DNA of 64,000 bases, taken from positions 6,292,297 through 6,356,296 of the forward strand of contig OU452206.1 of assembly GCA_911728435.2 (NCBI GenBank), written 5' to 3'. The notes under the pieces are model-generated. The model was given only the letters and a program-made list of their open reading frames with translations, was not told the origin of the DNA and made no database searches. The first letter of the stretch is position 1; every line of letters begins with the position of its first letter. The translations under genes and the position numbers were made by a program. Shown piece by piece: positions 57,691 through 64,000 of the stretch. The stretch is from Apoderus coryli (Eukaryota > Arthropoda > Insecta > Coleoptera > Attelabidae).

Positions 57691-58525
57691 AAAATAAACC
57701 AATAGGGCCATACACACAATTTTTGTTTATATTAACACCATTAATATGAAGACAGTTGTTTGATTATATTATAGATTTTTATAGCATAAGGTATTCACGA
57801 ATTGAGGAGCTTTTTCCCCTCATAAATTCCAGGAATATTACAAATTTCGTGTTTTCTTTTATTAAGTCCCTAACTTTGCCTATGTCGTGTGTATTCTGGG
57901 TAAGTAGTATTGAAAAGGGTGCGACAATGTTACACAACATACAACGTATATGGAACTGGAAAAGAAGATAGTTTGTTAAACGAACCTGGGTAAGTATGTT
58001 TTACTACAATAGATGAAACAAATATCTATTTTATTACGTTCATTCAATAAATAATTAATGTAATAAAGAATGATGAATATCGCATATTTCCAATATTAAA
58101 TGTTACCTGAAACAACACTAGTTTTCTTTAATACTCATGTCCTCTAAATAATTGCAACAATTATTGCTCTCGGTTGTTTTTGCAAGAATTAACCTACAAT
58201 TTATGAACGGTCCTCGTATCGTAAAAATAAATTTGACCATACCCTATAATCCTAAGCTAGAAGATGGCGGGCCCCTTGATTAGAAAGTTTGCGCATGTTA
58301 ACGTTCATTCTCCCCACTCTCATATCTCTGGTGCGCGATTTTCCAAGCATGTAACGGGCGCGGCCATGTTTCCCTATTGTGCCAACCATAAGAAAACAAA
58401 TCTAATGTTAAACTACGATTCGTCTATTAAAGCGCCCATAAGAGGCCGCTGTTTTATGTTGGCAACTGCAATTTTTTTTTATTTTTAATTATTTCAGTTC
58501 AGTGTTTGTTTAAGTTTTATAAACA

Positions 58526-58594
58526 ATGGCATGTGTTGTAAAATCGTGCAAAAACTATAAAAAAACGTAGGCAAGAAGGCATTTCATTTCATCG
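58526..58594 (+). pseudogene. THAP-domain first-exon remnant (copy 2)
   Basis: The frame reads MACVVKSCKNYKKT. One base further on, it reads RQEGISFHR up to a GTAAGT splice donor at about 58595. CxxxxC followed by I-S-F-H-R is the start of a THAP zinc finger. A single-base frameshift in the A-run region separates the two halves. It resembles copy 1, 0.9 kb upstream. Confidence 0.55.
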
Positions 58595-58810
58595 GTAAGT
58601 AATAAAGTCAGCACCCCCTAAAAATGTTGTGTCGTGTATTCAATTCTAGGGTATAAGTAGTAAACTTTATTACTTAAATATAAAATACTAATTATTTCAA
58701 TGCGCTTGTGGATTGACATGAAATGACCCACTTCCAAATTATTATTAAATATTTCATAATAATTTTGTATAATTCCAAAAAACGAAAATTTACAACATAT
58801 TATATAATAT

Positions 58811-58902
58811 GGCTGACTACGTTGGGAATCCAGCTAGAGAATCGGGTGTGGAAGCATTTAAGTTAGTGTGCTCCACCCATTTTAACACAGGATTTTCTTA
58901 AT
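58811..58902 (+). pseudogene. THAP-domain second-exon remnant
   Basis: The + frame reads YVGNPARESGVEAFKLVCST and then HFNTGFS before a stop. VCSxHF is the second half of the THAP C2CH motif. It probably belonged with the exon at 58526. Confidence 0.5.
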
Positions 58903-59472
58903 TTGCAACCCTTAATACGATACGCCACTGTCAATGGTGGAACATGGCGGCCTACTATATTAGCAGTTCGCGCATGTGTCAAGCTTCCTCTATATCTCTG
59001 GATATAACAAGTGTCAAGAACATAGCGTAACCTAATTTATTGGTTACTATCATTGTCTTTATAAACAATGGTATTATTTTTTGTCACCACAAAGAAAAAT
59101 TAATGTTTAGTTTATTCATGACCACAGGCCACAGAGAATATCCGAGAATTTTTCTATCAAACTGATTATTTATTGCATTGGTTTGTTTTGTTTATTATAT
59201 ACATTTGACCCCATGACAATGTTCACAATGCTGACAAATGACAGATTCCATCGCTAGATCGGTAGCGTAGCGGATTTCAAATCTGATGGAAAAAAATGGC
59301 GACCGCTACCAAAGCGCTCACAACTGATCAATTAACAAAACGCGCGTTCTGCAGAAAAATTGATGATCGCTCCGGTAGCGCTTTGTTAGGGTGAACACGG
59401 GCAAACGATTTCATACATTAAAATGGACTGTTAATTACGGAAGCGCTGAAGGCTCAAAGCATTTGTATCTAT

Positions 59473-59555
59473 GTCAAACGTTTGAGAAAAAAAGTCAAAC
59501 GTTGGAGAAAAAAAGTCAAACGTTTGAGATAAAAAGTCAAACATTTGAGATAAAA
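59473..59555. repeat. Tandem repeat, four units of about 21 bp
   Basis: Units of GTCAAACGTTTGAGAAAAAA (variants GTTGGAG and CATTTGAG, ending in AAAA or TAAAA) are repeated four times. Each unit contains the near-palindrome CAAACGTTTG. It is non-coding. Confidence 0.92.
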
Positions 59556-60048
59556 TGCCCTTGAATTTAAGGTGCCTACTTCTCATGGAAGTTTTCAAGA
59601 CTAACATGAATTTTGGAATTGCTAATTGTAAAAGCTTCGATTTTGCGTAAATTTGAATTATAAAGATTTTCTTTACAAATTACTACTATTAAACTGAACC
59701 CGTAGGTTAATTTGGTTTGACTATAATTTTATTTTGTATTTTCCTGCAATTTTTTTTAAGAATTATGAGACGTTGTTTTGTAAGAATAATTTATTTTAGT
59801 TTAGGTAGGTACAAATTTGTCATTTTTGTTTATGTTCATTTTATAAATAAATAGACCAATGTCAATTAGTTTTTTTATTTATTAATGTAACCGTGCATGA
59901 ATAATCTACAATAATGTTAAAATTTCATTACATCTTTCTTTGTAAAGGCTGATCGCATCCATTGGATCAATAGATTTGTATAAAAATCGAATGCTTACGT
60001 CAAAGTCACTACAATGGCAGTCTAAGAACACACATTCCTCTTCACAGG

Positions 60049-60845
60049 TAGGGATGGCAAAATAAATAAATATATCGATATATTGAATCAAAAGATATAT
60101 CGAAACTATATATCGATATACTCGATATATCGAATGAAAAATATCGATATTTTATATATATCGATATATTTGCTATATTTTTATTTTAGAGTGGATTGTA
60201 GTTGTAAATAAACTTCAAATTTTAAAGATTCAAATTAAATAAAATAGTATTCATTAAAATTTATTTGCCTAAAAATACATATGCATTCCAAACAAACGTA
60301 AGAATATTCTTTAGAAATAATTACATTAGGTTATGAACAAAACAGAACTTAGAAATAATAATTTTGATAATCTATTTCCAGTTAGACGATTTCGATTTTT
60401 TGTTGTGTGCGTTGACGGCTACGGCAACACAACAAGGACCTTTTAGTTTTAAACCTGTGTATGTAAGCTACTTTCTTTCGCTACTGATTTCAGGATCCAA
60501 ACGCGTTTGGATTCACATGTTCTTTCGCTAAAAACGCATTTTCTGATTCATCCCCACTTTAGCGCCCATCGCGATCCGGATACGTAATCCCCTTGCCTCT
60601 TTTAAGTAAACTTATCGAGCCTTCAGAAATCCAACAATTCCTGACTAATAAATCCGGACCAAGAAAACTAGCGAAAAAAGCAGCTGTAGCAGATATATTT
60701 ATTTTGATAATGTACCGATATATCGTGTTGTATATATCGATATTTGTTTCGATATATCGAAAGAAATATATCGATTAAAATATATCGATATATTAAAAAA
60801 ATATATCGATATTTTTAATATATCGATATATCGTTGCCATTCCTA
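60049..60845. mobile_element. hAT-type MITE (797 bp) rich in TATCGATA
   Basis: The termini TAGGGATGGCAA and TTGCCATTCCTA form a 12-bp inverted repeat with one mismatch. The 8-bp duplication TTCACAGG flanks both sides (60041-60048 and 60846-60853), as in hAT elements. About 130 bases inside each end are packed with overlapping TATCGATA palindromes. The middle has a short frame (LSKLIEPSEIQQFLTNKSG) without recognisable transposase. It interrupts the integrase-core pseudogene, whose frame continues across the duplicated target. Confidence 0.9.
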
Positions 60846-60989
60846 TTCACAGGTCTGCAGATGCTCTTCTTGTACCACTATAAGGAGGTCCTTTGAATTA
60901 TGTATCTGTGGAAAATTGAACATAACATATGGGCTACCTGAAGGGCAGTTGCTGTGTCCATTCTAGGACAACGTTATCTAATTCCTCCT

Positions 60990-61692
60990 AAAATCAGAGT
61001 GATTATTAACGATATGCGAATATTCAAGAGGATAATTCCTCAGCTCATTTTATGGAAAAAAGTTCATATAAACTTAGTTTCGAAAAAACATCTTTCCAAG
61101 ATACAGGGTTTTCAAATTAAAGAAAAAAAAAACGCTTTTTTGAAACATCTCGAATATTTCAGCCAATTTTCTTGAAATTTGGCAGCATCATATGTAGCAG
61201 TTAACCATAACTAGATAACATTTTTTTAGTCCAGTGGCGTCAGGGTATTTTTTTTCAAAAAAGAAAACTCACGCCACTGAATATTTTTAATGTTTTATTT
61301 TTATTAAAATTTAACAAATAAAAATAAAACATTTTCATCCCTTGAATTATTTATCTTGTAGTTTTTGAGAAAAAAAAATCACTAGATTACCTAATGTTTT
61401 ATGTGGTCTAGGAGCATGTAGGAATAAAGTTATGTTAAATTTAAAAAAAAACTAAGCAAGATACGAAAAATAAATTTAAGGCACAAAGATATTGTATTTT
61501 TAGTTACTTTTTCCAAAATAAAAACTATAAATCGACAAAATTCAATGGCGTATACTACCATAATATGTTTATTAAACATGAACACTCTGTATCTTGGAAA
61601 CAATGCTGATGCTTATATAAACTTTTTTTTTCATAAAATGATTTGAAGAATCATTCTCTGGAATATTCGCATATCATGCAGGAACACTCTAT
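60990..61692. mobile_element. MITE-like element with about 100-bp inverted ends
   Basis: The left end has CGATATGCGAATATTCAAGA and CATTTTATGGAAAAAAGTTC, then TCCAAGATACAGGGT. The right end is inverted: ACTCTGTATCTTGGAAACAA, TTTTCATAAAATGATTTG, AATATTCGCATATCATGCAG. The interior is non-coding and shares GAAATTTGGCAGC and TAGTCCAGTGG with the repeat at 24683-24960. It interrupts the integrase-core pseudogene. Confidence 0.75.
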
Positions 61693-62385
61693 ATTACCTT
61701 ATCTCTAATATTGGGACTAAACTCACTTGAATAATAGGTACCTATCCATAAAACAAAATTGCAATATTGACTTATCTACAATGTTACCAGTGAAGAGACC
61801 ATCATCTCTTAACTGTGAAAACAAATTCATCCAGTATTGACCACAATGTTTTCGTAAAATAGACCACCATGACTCGATTCTTTGACTATTATGGATGGTT
61901 CCATAAATAAAGGGTGGCAGAGGGCAAGTGTCAGTTATTCGAAGTACTGCAGTTTCATGAAAGTAAATCTGCATATCTTCCACGTAACCATTCTCCGTGC
62001 CCATATCTGCCCTTACAGTCCGAGGGAAACCTTTCAGATCAGTTTCTATATAATATCCTGCTATTACCTTTGGATCATTGTTAGTGCTACATGCTTTTAA
62101 CCACAAAACTTTTCGGGACTACCCATCTATGCATCCACTGATGCATATTGCATACGGCTTTAACTTATCATATCCGACCATATGCCACAGAAAGTTAGGC
62201 CCCTTATTAAAATATTGTCTTCTATCCAACTTTCTCTTCCTTCTTAAAGATAGCCCGTGGGGATCGATAATGTTTCGTAAAAGACGAACTGTTTCTTGGT
62301 AACGATGATTCCGGAGTGTATACACTTTAAGTGCATCCATTTATACCACAGAAATCTTATATTATATATATATATACAGGGTGTC

Positions 62386-64000
62386 CTACGGTGGTAACCC
62401 ATTAGATTATTTCAGAAACTACTTCGAATTGAATTTTGAAAATTTCAGTGTCTATATTGTTAAATATGCTGTACTCAAATAATATAATAGCAACGGCATA
62501 GCACTTCCGGTTATACCGGAAGTTGATGGCAACTTTGTTATTTTAAATAAAACACCCTATATATTATTACATTTTTGGATTCTAAATAAGATTTCAGACA
62601 TATTTCATGTATCATGTCCTATACCTAACGTCAGTCATTTTTGACTTATATCAAGATTTATGTCAAAATTGACAGTTTAGGGCTCCATAAGAATTCCGTT
62701 TTTTCCTTGTAAATCAGTATTTAATAATTATTTTGCAGGTATTTTCTTATCAGGTGGGATCTTCTTTTTCGAATTGACAAGACATTTTCTGATTAGTTTA
62801 TACAGGGTGGTCAAAAAATTATATTGAAAACGGTTCAAGAAAAACAGTTGAAAGTCAATTTTTTCCAATGGCATGGGTATATTATTATTATTTTATCTTC
62901 CGTAGCATTAAAAAATAATGCAATTTTGTAATAGGTTATCATTTTCTAAAATGTATAGTTTTCGAAATATCGTCATTTTAAATGGGGGTCATATCGAACA
63001 ATTAAATTATTTTTGTATCGTTAGTTGATTAACTTTTTTTAGTTGAAAATTTATTAAGTTTAATCTTCTGTTCATTTCTGCTGTATTTTTAAATTTTAGT
63101 CTTAGTTCGTTGTAATACTTGATTTGTATACCTCCCAACCTGCTCTAAATGATTTCTCAAAATTCTTCCTAATTTCTCTAGTCATCGTTAGCAAATGGGG
63201 GTTTCTCTCGTTTAATACTCTACAGGTGATATTAATCACTTTATTTTATTCTCCATGAATTAATAATAAATTTATAATATCAATAAGTATTTTTCATTTT
63301 TATTAATTTGACGTTTACTTTGACGTTAAAATGACCATAATTTCATGGCTAACTAAATTAATTAGCTAGCTTCCAGAGAGACAACGGTAGGCGCAGCAGA
63401 AAAATTTAAAATGACGATATTTCGAAAACTATGCATTTTAGAAAGTGATAACCGATTACAAAATTGCATTATTTTTTAATGTTAAGGAAGATAAAATAAT
63501 AATAATATACCCATTCCATTTGAAAAAATTGACTTTCAACTGTTTTTCTTGAACCGTTTTCAATATAATTTTTTGACCACCCTGTATAAACTAATCAGAA
63601 AATGTCTTGTCAATTCGAAAAAGAAGATCCCACCTGATAAGAAAATACCTGCAAAATAATTATTAAATACTGATTTACAAGGAAAAACGGAATTCTTATG
63701 GAGCCCTAAACTGTCAATTTTGACATAAATCTTGATATAAGTCAAAAATGACTGACGTTAGGTATAGGACATGATACATGAAATATGTCTGAAATCTTAT
63801 TTAAAATCCAAAAATGTAATAATATATAGGGTGTTTCATTTAAAATAAAAAAGTTGCCATCAACTTCCGGTATAACCGGAAGTGCTATGCCGTTGCTATT
63901 ATATTATTTGAGTAGAGCATATTTAACAATATAGACACTGAAATTTTCAAAATTCAATTCGAAGTAGTTTCTGAAATAATCTAATGGGTTACCACCGTAG
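62386..64000. repeat. Giant inverted repeat (arms about 600 bp), continuing past the window
   Basis: The left arm 62386-62983 and right arm 63404-64000 are inverted copies with only scattered differences. The loop is about 420 bp of non-coding sequence. Each arm contains its own TACAGGGTG-type edges: at the outer edge (62375 on the left), an ACACCCTATA edge at about 62569, and TACAGGGTGGTCAAAAAATT at about 62801. The arms therefore look composite. The right arm should extend a few bases beyond 64000 to match the left TACAGGGTGTC. Confidence 0.92.

Larger units (their letters stand above)
57190..59350 (+). mobile_element. Possible THAP-carrying DNA element (inferred)
   Basis: The left edge has TTGAGCGCTTTTTGGAGCGC and then TCCATT. 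The right edge, read on the minus strand, has GTGAGCGCTTTGGTAGCGGT and then CGCCATT, so the two edges look like diverged inverted repeats. Inside are two broken THAP-type first exons and one second-exon remnant. P-like transposases carry an N-terminal THAP domain, so a P-type element is one reading. An unrelated cluster of THAP gene relics is equally possible. Confidence 0.35.
59906..62340 (-). pseudogene. Integrase-core-domain (DDE) protein pseudogene, split by two insertions
   Basis: Reading down the minus strand, 62340-61723 has IIDPHGLSLRRKRKLDRRQY, KPYAICISGCIDG (first Asp region), an in-frame TAG at 62119-62121, VLWLKACSTNNDPKVIAGYY, VRADMGTENGYVEDMQIYF (second Asp) and NSQRIESWWSILRKHCGQYW (Glu). 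The next piece, at about 60985-60846, reads SGSPYVMFNFPQIHNSKDLL and LIVVQEEHLQTC. The third, 60048-59906, reads EEECVFLDCHCSDFDVSIRF and ends CNEILTLL. The first gap is filled by the 60990-61692 element and the second by the hAT element. Such D-D-E proteins are an integrase-like family widespread in animals, probably transposon-derived; their role is unknown. Confidence 0.75.

Noticed and set aside
59473..59555. Possible CRISPR-like array
   Set aside because: Units are contiguous without spacers, and the genome is eukaryotic; it is a simple tandem repeat.

Overview
The window is strongly AT-rich, intron-containing animal DNA, almost certainly from an insect. Two ordinary single-copy genes sit in a sea of transposable-element debris. 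No bacterial gene organisation, CRISPR array, rRNA or complete tRNA gene is visible. Insect origin is inferred from the two gene products, from Jockey-like non-LTR elements with A/T-rich 3' tails, and from Tc1/mariner, hAT, Harbinger-like and piggyBac-like remnants. The order of insect cannot be fixed from sequence alone.

Layout. 1-6.8 kb: an RNase H-type non-LTR fragment, Tc1/mariner remnants, and a fold-back element (2278-3583) whose loop carries a piece of a conserved arthropod protein family. 6.8-9.85 kb: a nearly full-length Jockey-like retrotransposon broken by two in-frame stops and an endonuclease deletion. 11.5-22.5 kb: a pile-up of at least six non-LTR fragments. In it, one element with an open 669-codon frame (13.2-15.4 kb) is inserted inside an older, opposite-strand copy, and another copy carries a local inversion. 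22.5-37 kb: mostly repeats and relics, including piggyBac, mariner, more reverse transcriptase, a Harbinger-like element with only a Myb/SANT-like piece, and a tRNA-Gly-like repeat.

37.0-47.0 kb (+ strand): COG4, subunit 4 of the conserved oligomeric Golgi complex. All ten coding exons can be joined in frame to about 775 residues. Its introns have taken up at least three TIR elements: a 38585-39793 element with a long palindrome, a 1.33-kb element encoding the two ends of a KRBA2-like integrase protein without its catalytic core, and a 1.07-kb hAT element with a clean 8-bp target duplication.

51.3-56.2 kb (- strand): Mo25/CAB39, the LKB1-STRAD scaffold. Five coding exons give about 336 residues, and a retroelement sits antisense in the last intron. 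COG4 and Mo25 are tail to tail, about 4.3 kb apart, with a dead mariner between them.

57-64 kb: broken THAP-domain exons between TIR-like ends; an integrase-core pseudogene split by a MITE-like element and by a 797-bp hAT element with an 8-bp target duplication; and a very long inverted repeat (arms about 600 bp, loop about 420 bp) that runs off the end of the window.

No cooperating gene system such as an operon is present. COG4 and Mo25 are independent housekeeping genes, and the rest reflects waves of nested transposition. The most unusual objects are the KRBA2-like mini-element, the fold-back element with captured coding sequence, and the terminal giant inverted repeat.
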